Source: Gemmiger sp. An120
GTDB taxonomy: Bacteria; Bacillota; Clostridia; Oscillospirales; Ruminococcaceae
Direction of reading: 5' to 3'
Length of the DNA: 64,000 bases
Assembly: GCF_002160955.1 (NCBI RefSeq)
Contig: NZ_NFLN01000010.1
Location: 1-64,000, forward strand
Part shown: one piece after another, positions 33,548-41,819 of the stretch
How the letters are laid out: each line of letters starts with the position of its first letter
Numbering within the stretch: position 1 is the first letter of the stretch
Notes under the pieces: generated by a model
The model's database searches: none
Told to the model about the DNA's origin: nothing
The model's input: only the letters and a program-made list of their open reading frames with translations
Translations under genes and position numbers: made by a program

Positions 33548-34812
33548 AGGTTCTGGCAGAGGAACTCGCCCAGATCGTCCAGGCTCAGTTCGGTCTCGGC
33601 GCCGTCCTCCATCCGCTTGACGCGGGCGCGGCGGGCATTGACCTCATCGTCGCCCAGCACCATGCTGTACACAGCACCCAGCTTGTTGGCGTACTTCATC
33701 TGGGCTTTCAGGCCACGGCCCACGATGTCGGTTTCCACATACAGGCCCCGGCTGCGCAGCTCAGTCGCCAGCCGGATGGCTTCGGTCTTGCCCGCTTCGC
33801 CCAACGGGGCCAGATAGAGCGCGGGCACCGGGTCGCCGCCCAGCTCCACGCCCTCGTCCTCCAGAGCCATGAGCAGCCGCTCAACGCCCATGCCAAAGCC
33901 CACCGCGGGGGTGGCAGGACCGCCGAACTGCTCCATCAATCCATTATACCGGCCGCCGCCGCAGATGGTGCCCTGGGTGCCCACGGCGGTGTGGATGAAC
34001 TCAAACACGGTGTTGGTGTAGTAGTCCAGGCCGCGCACAATGGTGGGGTTCACCACGTACTCGATGCCCTGGGCGTCCAGCAGCGCCTTGACCTGATCAA
34101 AACGGCTCTGGCAGTCCTCACACAGGTAGTCCAGCACCACCGGCGCACCGGCAGCCACCTTGCCGCAGCTTTCCACCTTGCAGTCCAGAATGCGCATGGG
34201 GTTGCGGTCGAGACGCTCCAGGCAGGTTTCGCAGAGCTCGGCCTTGTGGGCGCTGAAATATTCTCGCAGGGCCTCGTGATACTTGGGACGGCAGTGGGGG
34301 CAGCCGATGGAGTTGATCTCCAGCCGCACCTGCCGCAGACCTGCGGCGGACAGGATCTGCCGGGCCACCGCGATAACCTCCGCGTCGGCGGCGGGATCGT
34401 CGGCGCCATAGCACTCGATGCCCAGCTGGTGGAACTCCCGCAGGCGGCCTTTCTGGGCCTTTTCATAGCGGAAGCAGCTTTGCAGGTAATAGGCTTTCAG
34501 CGGGGCCGGGCTGGAACCCAGCAGGCCGTTTTCCAGAATGGCACGGGCCACGCCGGCGGTGCCTTCCGGCCGCAGGGTGATGCTGCGGTTTCCCTTGTCC
34601 AGGAAGGTGTACATTTCCTTGGACACAATATCGGTGGTATCGCCCACACCCCGGGCAAACACCTCGGTGGCCTCAAAGGTGGGCAGGCGGATCTCCTTGT
34701 AACCGTACAGGCCCACGGTACGGCGCATGAGTTTTTCCAGACGCAGCCAGCGGCCGCTCTGGCCGGGCAGTACGTCCTGGGTACCGCGGGGGCGGGTATA
34801 CTTTACAGCCAT
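33544..34812 (-). CDS. hisS: Histidyl-tRNA synthetase
   Basis: A 422-residue class II synthetase charging tRNA-His. It begins with the typical RPRGTQDVLPGQ near residue 7, has motif 2 RPEGTAGVARAI near residue 81 followed by FRYEKAQKGRLREFHQ (110-125), and the HisRS-specific A block GLDYYTNTVFEF near residue 259. Motif 3 is GFGMGVERLLMAL near residue 310, and the anticodon-binding domain occupies the C terminus. ATG 34812 is preferred over 34818 because AAGGAG lies 7 bases upstream. A TTGTAA-17-TATAAT promoter is at 34851-34879. Confidence 0.96.
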   Translation of the reverse strand: MAVKYTRPRGTQDVLPGQSGRWLRLEKLMRRTVGLYGYKEIRLPTFEATEVFARGVGDTTDIVSKEMYTFLDKGNRSITLRPEGTAGVARAILENGLLGSSPAPLKAYYLQSCFRYEKAQKGRLREFHQLGIECYGADDPAADAEVIAVARQILSAAGLRQVRLEINSIGCPHCRPKYHEALREYFSAHKAELCETCLERLDRNPMRILDCKVESCGKVAAGAPVVLDYLCEDCQSRFDQVKALLDAQGIEYVVNPTIVRGLDYYTNTVFEFIHTAVGTQGTICGGGRYNGLMEQFGGPATPAVGFGMGVERLLMALEDEGVELGGDPVPALYLAPLGEAGKTEAIRLATELRSRGLYVETDIVGRGLKAQMKYANKLGAVYSMVLGDDEVNARRARVKRMEDGAETELSLDDLGEFLCQNL

Positions 34813-34850
34813 GAACATGCTCCTTACTCGGATTTTATCGAATTTCTGTC

Positions 34851-34879
34851 ATTATACCGCTTTTTGCCCCGGCTTACAA
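34851..34879 (-). promoter_or_regulatory. Promoter for hisS
   Basis: On the minus strand, TTGTAA (34874-34879), 17 bases, TATAAT (34851-34856). Confidence 0.75.
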
Positions 34880-34957
34880 GGGGGCCACCCATGGCTTTTC
34901 ATTACACAGAAATTGTGATAAAATTATGAATATCAAAATTGTGTGGAGGGCTTTTTC

Positions 34958-36511
34958 TTGAACAAGATCACCCCTTTTTGCGAGCGGATTTTTTACGCTC
35001 TTGCGGCGGTATCCTTTTTCTATCTGACCGCGGTTGCCCTGTACTGGAATCGCGCCGATCCGGTGGCCATCACCCTGGCCACGATATGTGGGCTGGTGCT
35101 CCTGGCCGGTCTGTGGCGGTTAAGCTGCAGCGAGCGTTTTGACGCCTTTGCGGAAAATGGCCGGCAGCGGCGGATTGCTTTCTGGATAATTTCCGGGCTG
35201 TTCCTGGCGCTGTGCCTGGTCAGTGCGCTAATGCAGCTGGAGGACTTTCCCCGTGCTGACTGGGATATCTGGGTCATCCATTCGGAGGCGGCTAACATTG
35301 CGTCAGCCCCGTTTCCCGAACGGATGCGCAATGCGGAATATTTTTATCGGTTCCCCCAGAACGGCGCGATCCTGATGCTGTTTACCGGCTGGTACCGGTT
35401 GTGGTATCTGATCGGCGGCGAAGCGGTGGACTTCAATCTGGCGGCGGCGGTGCTCTGCGCGCTGTTTTTGTGGGTGGCACATCTGCTGTTCTATCTGGCT
35501 GTCCGGGTGCTGCTGGGCAACCGGCAGGCGCTTCTGTGCGCGGTGGTCTGGGTACTGGTGCTGCCTTTTTACGGATATGCCGCCACCCCCTACTCCGACT
35601 CCATGTCGCTGCCTTTCTGCACCGGAATGCTGCTGTGCCTGGCCAAGCTGCGCCAGACAAAACGCCCGCTCTGGGGGGTGGGTGCCGGGGTGCTGGCCGG
35701 GCTGGCGCTGCGGATGAAAGGCACCTACGCGGTGCTGATCGTGGCGGCGTTGATCTGGCTGGTCATGCTGTCTCTGGATGGAATCCGGCGCAAGCTGGCC
35801 GCCCTAGCCGCCTTCGTGATCTGTCTGGGGGCGGTGGCCTGGGCACTGCCGGTATTCTTTGCCGAATCCGGTATCTGGGGCCGTTTCTCCCGGGAATACG
35901 TCAAGCAAGAATGGCAGGTGCCGGTGACCCACTATTTCATGATGGCCCAGAATCCGGACGGTCCCTGGGTGTATGAGGACAACGAATTCACCTTCAATCT
36001 TCAGCAGGGAAAATTCACCTTTGAGGCCCGCACCGCCATCTGCCTGCAGATGTGCTTTGACCGGATCGCCGCCCGCAGCCCGCTGGAAAATCTGCTGTTT
36101 ACCAACCGCAAGGTGGTAGAAACCTGGAAAGACGGAACTCTCCAGGTAAACCAGTACGACCGGGATACCTTCTATTGGCCCGACACGCCTGTGCGGGAAT
36201 TTTTCAAACCCGGCACAGCTTTATATCAGGTATTTTACTATTGCTCCAACGCACTGCATTTCGCGTTTCTGATCTGCCTGACCGCGGGCGCTGTGCGGCG
36301 GCTGCTGCAAAAGGGTGCGCTGCTGGTGGATGGAATCTTCTTTGCCCACCTGTGTGTGTTCGGCATGTTCCTGCTGGAGCTGGTATGGGAATGGCGTTCC
36401 CGCTACCTGTTCGGCTATCTGCCGTTTTTCATACTGGCGGCGCCCGCCGGGCTGGAGGCCCTGCAGGCCGGATTTGCCCGGCTGCGCCGCGGCAAAGGGC
36501 AATCCGCCTGA
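34958..36511 (+). CDS. Polytopic membrane protein, GT-C glycosyltransferase-like
   Basis: A 517-residue protein with roughly eleven to twelve hydrophobic segments. After the first two there is a large extracellular loop with FPRADWDIWVIHSEAANI near residues 85-105, whose acidic residues sit where GT-C glycosyltransferases (PMT/ArnT-like) hold the catalytic Asp. A second soluble loop (about 300-390) precedes the last membrane segments. No closer family was recognised, so sugar transfer from a lipid carrier is only a suggestion. TTG 34958 is chosen because GGAGGG lies 7 bases before it; the GTG at 34943 overlaps that site. It is monocistronic, bounded by a strong terminator. Confidence 0.65.
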   Translation: MNKITPFCERIFYALAAVSFFYLTAVALYWNRADPVAITLATICGLVLLAGLWRLSCSERFDAFAENGRQRRIAFWIISGLFLALCLVSALMQLEDFPRADWDIWVIHSEAANIASAPFPERMRNAEYFYRFPQNGAILMLFTGWYRLWYLIGGEAVDFNLAAAVLCALFLWVAHLLFYLAVRVLLGNRQALLCAVVWVLVLPFYGYAATPYSDSMSLPFCTGMLLCLAKLRQTKRPLWGVGAGVLAGLALRMKGTYAVLIVAALIWLVMLSLDGIRRKLAALAAFVICLGAVAWALPVFFAESGIWGRFSREYVKQEWQVPVTHYFMMAQNPDGPWVYEDNEFTFNLQQGKFTFEARTAICLQMCFDRIAARSPLENLLFTNRKVVETWKDGTLQVNQYDRDTFYWPDTPVREFFKPGTALYQVFYYCSNALHFAFLICLTAGAVRRLLQKGALLVDGIFFAHLCVFGMFLLELVWEWRSRYLFGYLPFFILAAPAGLEALQAGFARLRRGKGQSA

Positions 36512-36520
36512 ATCACACAA

Positions 36521-36556
36521 AAAACGTGCCCCCGGCAGCTGCCGGGGGCACGTTTT
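36521..36556. terminator. Bidirectional terminator
   Basis: A perfect 18-bp stem with no spare loop bases, flanked by AAAA and TTTT, between the GT-C-like gene and the convergent ABC permease gene. Confidence 0.9.
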
Positions 36557-36559
36557 GGT

Positions 36560-39229
36560 TTACAGCACCGTGGTGTGTATCGCCTCCACGATGGTCTGGC
36601 GGACCAGACGCCGCCGGGCTGCCCAACCTGAAAGGCCGCAGACCCCAAAGACCACCGCTGCCGCCAGGACAAAGCCCCAGACCGGCACGCTGAAGGCGGA
36701 ATAGAAATTCAGGTTGATGGCCCGGTGTTCCGCCACCAGCACCGCCAGCCCCACCGGCAAGCCCCAGCACAGGGCCTTGATGCCGTAGAACAGGCTTTCC
36801 AGCCGGAGCATCCGGGCAAAGCCCCCGGGGGTGACCCCCACGCTGCGCAGCATGGCATACTCCCGGGCACGCAGTTCAAAGCCGGTGGTGACGGTGTTGT
36901 GGATGTTGGCGGCACAGACCAGGCACAGCAGCACCACAAAGCCGCCGCAGAACACCCGAAGCAGGAAAGCAAAACTCTGCATACTGCTCATGTCGCTGAC
37001 ACCGGCACTGCGGTAGGAATTCTCCTGGCCGTCACCCTCGCCGACCCATTCCAGCAGGCTCTCCTGCAGCTGCACCGGGTCCTCCGCGTCGGTGTAGAGC
37101 ACCGTCCAGAAATAGCTTCCGGTGCGGCCGGCGGCCGCCTGCCGGGCCAGGAACGCCTCAAACACCGTGCGGCTGGTGACCAGCTGCACCGTGAGCCCGT
37201 CCCCCGCCAGGGTCGTGTCCCCGCTGTTGGCCGGGGCCTCGGCGGCCAGGGCCGCCACCCGCCAGGTATCGGCAAACCGGCCCTCCCCCTGGTCAAAGGT
37301 CTGGGAGAATCCCGCTTCGATCCGGAGGGCGTTTTTCAGCTGGGCAAAGCTGCCCAGATCGGCCAGGTAGTTGTCGGTGACCAGCACACAGTCCAGCAGA
37401 TCGGTGCGCAGGGTCACGTCCCGGCCCGCCCAGGCGGCGAAGTCCTCGTCCTCCAGCACCAGCAGCGTGGGCTGAACGGTATAGGCGCCCTCCGACGCCA
37501 GCGGCTCAAGGCCCATCTGCACCCGGTATTCGCTGCGCTCGGTCAGCCAGCGGCGGGCCTCGGCGCTCAGGTCCTGCTCGCTCACCTGCCAGGAGCCCAT
37601 CATGCCCACGTCGATCCCGCCGGTAATCTGGCAGGTTCCGGCGCCGGGCAGCGACTGCATCTCTTCCAGCAGTGGCGCCGGGTCGACGGCCGGGTCGCTC
37701 AGGCCCACCGTGGCGTGGGCCGGCGGGATGTCCCGCCCGTAGCGCATGGCCACCGACTGGTCCACGTAGTAGGACAGGCCGCTGGCGGCCAGCAGCATGA
37801 CCACGCTGAGCGCCAGGGAGAACACGATGGAACGGTACCGGCCCCGGCTGCGCTTGCAGTTTTTCAGCGCCAGGGCGCCGGTAAAGCCGAACAGACGCCG
37901 GGTGATCCCGCCAATGCGCAGGTCCCGGGGCCGCAGCCGCACCTCCCCCGCGCCGCGGATGGCGTCGATGGGGCTGACACGGCTGGCCCGGAAGGCCGGC
38001 TGCAGGGCGCTGACCAGCAAAGCCAGCGCCGCCAGGGCGGCGGCCCCCAGCAGCGGCAGCGGCCGCACCGAAAGGTAAAGCGGCACATGGAACCGGAACA
38101 GCTCCTGCACCTGGGTGCTGACCAGCGGCAGGGTTACGGCCATGCCCGCGCAGCCCGCCGCCAGGCCCAGCGGGATGCCCGCCAGGCCCAGCAGCAGCGC
38201 CTCAAACAGCACGCTCTGGCGCTTCTGGGCGCGGGTGGCCCCCACGCTGGCCAGCATGCCCAGCATGCGGGTGCGCTCGGCCAGGCTGATGGAAAAGGCG
38301 TTGCGCGCCAGGGACACCGCCCCGATCAGGATCACCGCCAGCACCACCCCCATCAGGCTGTAAAAGGCGGTAAGCAGCCAGCTGCCCTCCTCATCCACCC
38401 CGGCGTAGAGCAGCAGCGACCGGTTGGTGGCGCGGCCATTGTACCCGGCGTCGTACTCCGGGTCCTGGCTCTGCTGCAGGGCGGCAATGTCGTCCATCAC
38501 GTTCCAGATTTCATTGGAAAGGGTCCCCATGGTGAAATAGACGTTCCAGCGGCTGCTCGCGGGGGCACTGTCCAGGGTGGTGAAACAGGGCCACCAGACA
38601 CCAAAACCGTTGTCAAACGCCCCCATCTCCACCACACCGGTAACGGTAAAACGTGCGCTGCCCACCTCTTCTGTGTGATCAAGGCCGGTGGGAGAGGGGC
38701 TCCACTGGCCGGTTTCTGCATGGTAAAAAGGGGTTCCGTCCGCCTCGAGGCCCGACACCGACCAGGCCCGCACCAGATCCAGCGTGACCTGGCTGCCCAC
38801 GGTCCAGCCGGTCAGATGGGCAAGTTCGCTGCTGATGGCCAGCTGGCGGGAGTTTTCGGGCAGGGCGCCCTCCATGCACTCCACCCCCAGCAATTCATAA
38901 AAGGCATCGTTGACCCCAAACAGGGACGTACCGGCAAAGCTGCCGTCCTCCGCCGGGTCCAGGCCCCAGTTGGCGGCCAGGGCCACCTGGTTCAGCCGGT
39001 CGTCCTCCGCCACAGCCTGGGCCACCGCTCCGCTGGTGTTGCTCACCTGGCCGTGCCAGCTGCCCAGCGTGGCCACCGCCTCGCGGCGCATCAGGTCCAG
39101 AAAGGAATCCGCCCCGGCAAACACCGCCGTGAGCATCGCCACCGACAGCGCCACCCCGATCAGGGTGGTCAGGGTGCGGCGGGGCTTGGCCCGCATCTGG
39201 GCCAGGGTAAGGGAATGGATCACATTCAT
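36560..39229 (-). CDS. ABC transporter permease, FtsX/MacB-like
   Basis: An 889-residue permease with two FtsX-type modules. A first membrane segment near residue 20-40 (RTLTTLIGVALSVAMLTAVFAG) is followed by a large extracellular domain, a membrane bundle near 270-420 (ARNAFSISLAERTRMLGMLASVGA), a second extracellular domain, and a final bundle near 750-880. The intracellular Glu-Arg motif of ERTRMLGML and REYAMLRSVG is typical of the lipoprotein/peptide-export MacB family. It is coupled to the ATPase by an ATGA overlap. With the two-component system next to it, a function in peptide antibiotic or envelope stress defence is likely; the substrate is unknown. Confidence 0.9.
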   Translation of the reverse strand: MNVIHSLTLAQMRAKPRRTLTTLIGVALSVAMLTAVFAGADSFLDLMRREAVATLGSWHGQVSNTSGAVAQAVAEDDRLNQVALAANWGLDPAEDGSFAGTSLFGVNDAFYELLGVECMEGALPENSRQLAISSELAHLTGWTVGSQVTLDLVRAWSVSGLEADGTPFYHAETGQWSPSPTGLDHTEEVGSARFTVTGVVEMGAFDNGFGVWWPCFTTLDSAPASSRWNVYFTMGTLSNEIWNVMDDIAALQQSQDPEYDAGYNGRATNRSLLLYAGVDEEGSWLLTAFYSLMGVVLAVILIGAVSLARNAFSISLAERTRMLGMLASVGATRAQKRQSVLFEALLLGLAGIPLGLAAGCAGMAVTLPLVSTQVQELFRFHVPLYLSVRPLPLLGAAALAALALLVSALQPAFRASRVSPIDAIRGAGEVRLRPRDLRIGGITRRLFGFTGALALKNCKRSRGRYRSIVFSLALSVVMLLAASGLSYYVDQSVAMRYGRDIPPAHATVGLSDPAVDPAPLLEEMQSLPGAGTCQITGGIDVGMMGSWQVSEQDLSAEARRWLTERSEYRVQMGLEPLASEGAYTVQPTLLVLEDEDFAAWAGRDVTLRTDLLDCVLVTDNYLADLGSFAQLKNALRIEAGFSQTFDQGEGRFADTWRVAALAAEAPANSGDTTLAGDGLTVQLVTSRTVFEAFLARQAAAGRTGSYFWTVLYTDAEDPVQLQESLLEWVGEGDGQENSYRSAGVSDMSSMQSFAFLLRVFCGGFVVLLCLVCAANIHNTVTTGFELRAREYAMLRSVGVTPGGFARMLRLESLFYGIKALCWGLPVGLAVLVAEHRAINLNFYSAFSVPVWGFVLAAAVVFGVCGLSGWAARRRLVRQTIVEAIHTTVL

Positions 39230-39909
39230 GGCCGCACCGCCTCGTCCCGGGTGATGCGCCCGTCTTCAATGGTGATGAGCCGGTCGGCCTGGCGGGCGAT
39301 CCGCTCGTCGTGGGTGATGACCAGCAGGGTCTGGCCCTTTTCTTCATGGAAATGGCGCAGCAGGGCCATGATCTCGGCGCTGTTGCGGCTGTCCAGGTTG
39401 CCGGTGGGCTCGTCCGCCAGCATCAGGGCCGGATTGGCGATCAGCGCCCGGCCGATGCTCACCCGCTGCTGCTGCCCGCCGGACAGCTGGTCCGGCAGAT
39501 GGGTCAGCCGGTCGGTCAGGCCCAGCGTTTCGGTCAGCCGTTCCAGATAGGCCTTGTCCACCCGCCGCCCGTCCAGCAGCAAGGGCAGGGTCAGGTTTTC
39601 TTTCACGTTCAGCACCGGGATCAGGTTGTAAAACTGGTATACCAGGCCGATCTGACGGCGGCGGAAGATGGCCAGTGCCGTTTCGTCCATGGCGTACAGG
39701 TCGGTGCCCTGCACCAGCACCCGGCCTGCGGTGGGCCGGTCCACCCCGCCCAGCAGGTGCAGCAGGGTACTTTTTCCGCTGCCGGAGGGGCCCATGATGG
39801 CCACGAACTCCCCTTTTTGCACCGAAAAGGACACGTCGTCCAGCGCCACCACCCGGGCCGCGCCCTCGCCGTAGTGCCGGGTCAGGTGTTCCACGCGAAG
39901 CAGTTCCAT
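39226..39909 (-). CDS. ABC transporter ATPase, LolD/MacB-like
   Basis: A 227-residue ATPase with Walker [10 protein letters not shown] near residue 39, Q-loop in [12 protein letters not shown], signature [15 protein letters not shown] near residues 143-157 and Walker [13 protein letters not shown]. The EPTGNLD ending is typical of MacB/LolD/BceA exporters. ATG 39909 is chosen because AAGGAGG lies 9 bases upstream. It is the first gene of the ABC pair, with a -10 (TACACT) preceded by three GTGAC repeats at 39984-40012. Confidence 0.95.
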   Translation of the reverse strand: MELLRVEHLTRHYGEGAARVVALDDVSFSVQKGEFVAIMGPSGSGKSTLLHLLGGVDRPTAGRVLVQGTDLYAMDETALAIFRRRQIGLVYQFYNLIPVLNVKENLTLPLLLDGRRVDKAYLERLTETLGLTDRLTHLPDQLSGGQQQRVSIGRALIANPALMLADEPTGNLDSRNSAEIMALLRHFHEEKGQTLLVITHDERIARQADRLITIEDGRITRDEAVRP

Positions 39910-39967
39910 AAAGATGTTTCCTCCTTGTTTTGCGCTGGGGCGGGGTGTTTCCCCTGCCCGCATCCTC

Positions 39968-40012
39968 AGTGTACCGCGCGCGGGTGACCGGGCCGTGACC
40001 GGGCGGGTGACA
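39968..40012 (-). promoter_or_regulatory. Regulated promoter of the ABC pair with three direct repeats
   Basis: The -10 TACACT is at 39968-39973 (minus strand) and has no -35. Upstream, GTGACC (39984-39989), GTGACC (39995-40000) and GTGACA (40007-40012), in plus-strand view, lie 11 and 12 bases apart. Phased direct repeats at this distance are typical of OmpR-type response-regulator binding sites. Confidence 0.65.
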
Positions 40013-40018
40013 GTTTAC

Positions 40019-41032
40019 TCACAGTGCACCGGGGCGCATGGGCAGCCGCAGGGTGAAGCAGGCGCCGGGGCCGTCGGCACGGTTGGCCGCCGTGACCTCG
40101 CCGCCCTGAGCCCGGGCCAGCTCCCGCGCCAGGGCCAGGCCGATGCCCGCGCTGCCGGGGGCCGCGTTGGAACCCCGGTAGAACCGCTCAAACAGGCGGG
40201 GCCTGTCCGCCGCCGGGATGCCGGGGCCGTTGTCCTCCACGGTGATGCGGGCGGCCAGCGCGTCCTGTCGCAGCCGCACCGTTACCCGGCCGCCCTCCGG
40301 GGCGTGCTCGGAGGCGTTTTTGATCAGGTTGGTCACCGCCTCGGCGGTCCATTTTTCATCCCCCTGCCAGGCCGGGCCCTCGGGGCAGTCCAGTTCCAGC
40401 GTCTGGCCCCGCAGTTCCAGCGCCACCCGCACCGGGGCGGCGGCCCGGCGCACCAGCGCGGGCAGGCTGACCGGGGCGGACTCCATCACCAGGCAGCCCG
40501 CGTCCAGCCGGGAAAGAGTCAGCAGCCGTTCCAGCAGCCACTGCATCCGTTCCAGCTGGGCGGTAAGCTGGCCGGTGAACTCCGCCCGCTTTTCGTCCGG
40601 CAGGTCGGGCCGGGCCAGCAGATCGGCCATGACCAGCATCCCGGTGAGCGGGGTGCGCAGCTGGTGGGAGATGCTGCCCAGAAGCCCCTGCAAAAACTGC
40701 TTGTCGTGGGCCAGCTGCTCGCTCTGCTGGCGCAGGGTGACGGTGATCTTGTGCAGGTCGTTTTTCAGCAGGCTCAATTCGCCCTCCCGGTTGTCCCGGA
40801 TGTCCAGCAGCTCGCCCCCGGCGTAGACGCTGGCCAGGTACTCCCCCAGCTGGCGCAGCCGGGCATACCGGCGGGCGGTGACCGCCAGCCACACCGCCCC
40901 CGCCAGCGCGGTACAGACCGCCCCGGCCAGCCCGGCGGCCATGCCGCCCAGCGCGCCGCACACAAGGCCCGACGCAGCGGCGAGGGCCAGGGTTATCACA
41001 AAGGGCCCGATCAGTTCTTTATTGCGCAGCAT
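40019..41032 (-). CDS. Sensor histidine kinase
   Basis: A 337-residue kinase. It has two short N-terminal membrane segments (about residues 8-55) with almost no extracellular loop, as in BceS-type sensors that read transporter state in the membrane. A HAMP-like linker follows, then the phospho-acceptor His in SISHQLRTPLTG near residue 120. The HATPase domain has NLIKNASEHAP (N box), EDNGPGIP (G1) and GIGLALARELA (G2). The start overlaps the response-regulator stop by 14 bases, so translation is coupled. It partners with the OmpR-type regulator at 41019-41702. Confidence 0.95.
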   Translation of the reverse strand: MLRNKELIGPFVITLALAAASGLVCGALGGMAAGLAGAVCTALAGAVWLAVTARRYARLRQLGEYLASVYAGGELLDIRDNREGELSLLKNDLHKITVTLRQQSEQLAHDKQFLQGLLGSISHQLRTPLTGMLVMADLLARPDLPDEKRAEFTGQLTAQLERMQWLLERLLTLSRLDAGCLVMESAPVSLPALVRRAAAPVRVALELRGQTLELDCPEGPAWQGDEKWTAEAVTNLIKNASEHAPEGGRVTVRLRQDALAARITVEDNGPGIPAADRPRLFERFYRGSNAAPGSAGIGLALARELARAQGGEVTAANRADGPGACFTLRLPMRPGAL

Positions 41033-41702
41033 GGGTATCCGCCTCCAGCCGGTAGCCGATGCCCCGCACGGTGACGATCAGCGGCTTGTCCGGGGATTCC
41101 AGCTTTTCCCGCAGCCGCTTGATGTAGACCGACAGGGTGTTGTCGTTGACAAAGTTGCCCGCCACGTCCCAGATGCCCTCCAGCAGCTGACCCCGGGTAA
41201 GGGTCTGGCCGGGGTGCGCCAGAAAGGTGAGCAGCAGCCGGTACTCCAGCGCGGTGAGAAGCACCGGCTGGCCCCGGCGGCTTACCTGGGCCCGCTGCAT
41301 GTCGATGGTCACATCCCCCAGGCGGGCGATGTGTTCCCCGTCCCCGGCGGCGCGGCGCAGCACCGCCCGGATGCGGCTGGCCACCTCCCGCAGGCGGAAG
41401 GGCTTGACAATATAGTCATCCGCGCCCATGTCCAGCCCCAGCACCACGCTGCCCTCGTCCCCCCGGGCGGTGGCAAAGATCACCGGGATGCCGCGGCTTT
41501 TGGCGGCGGCGCACAGGTCGTAGCCGCTGCCGTCCGGCAGGCCCACATCGGCCAGCAGCAGTTCAAAGGAGCCGGTTTCCAGCGCGGCCCGGCCCTCGGC
41601 CAGGGTACCGAAACAGGTGACCGTCCAGCCCTCCTGTTCCAGGGAATAGGCCAGCCCCCGGGCAATGGTGTCGTCGTCTTCGATCAGCAGGATACGGGTC
41701 AT
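41019..41702 (-). CDS. OmpR-family response regulator
   Basis: A 227-residue regulator. The receiver domain (1-120) has the acidic pocket EDDD (8-11), phospho-Asp52 in ADVGLPDG and the Lys in VKPF near residue 101. The C-terminal winged helix ends VRGIGYRLEAD, typical of the OmpR/PhoB class. It is the first gene of the RR-HK-ABC-permease cluster. Its promoter has TATAAT at 41738-41743 and a GTGACC at 41765-41770, the same distance as at the ABC promoter, suggesting autoregulation. Confidence 0.95.
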   Translation of the reverse strand: MTRILLIEDDDTIARGLAYSLEQEGWTVTCFGTLAEGRAALETGSFELLLADVGLPDGSGYDLCAAAKSRGIPVIFATARGDEGSVVLGLDMGADDYIVKPFRLREVASRIRAVLRRAAGDGEHIARLGDVTIDMQRAQVSRRGQPVLLTALEYRLLLTFLAHPGQTLTRGQLLEGIWDVAGNFVNDNTLSVYIKRLREKLESPDKPLIVTVRGIGYRLEADTHAAQ

Positions 41703-41737
41703 AAAGGTTCCTCCGTGCAGACAGGTTATACGGTTTT

Positions 41738-41770
41738 ATTATACGCCATCCGGGCCCGGTGCGCGTGACC
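41738..41770 (-). promoter_or_regulatory. Promoter of the two-component genes with a GTGACC site
   Basis: TATAAT (41738-41743) lacks a good -35. GTGACC (41765-41770, plus view) starts 21 bases beyond the -10, the same spacing as the middle repeat at the ABC promoter. Confidence 0.55.
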
Positions 41771-41784
41771 GTTTTGTAAGAAAA

Positions 41785-41815
41785 AGCGCCCCGCCCGGCA
41801 GAGGGGCGGAGCGTG
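41785..41815 (-). terminator. Terminator at the end of the cobalamin operon
   Basis: CGCCCCGCCC (41787-41796) pairs with GGGCGGAGCG (41804-41813), 10 bp including one wobble; on the minus strand CTTTTTCTT follows. It lies just past the cobA-hemD stop at 41820. Confidence 0.85.
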
Positions 41816-41819
41816 TTGC

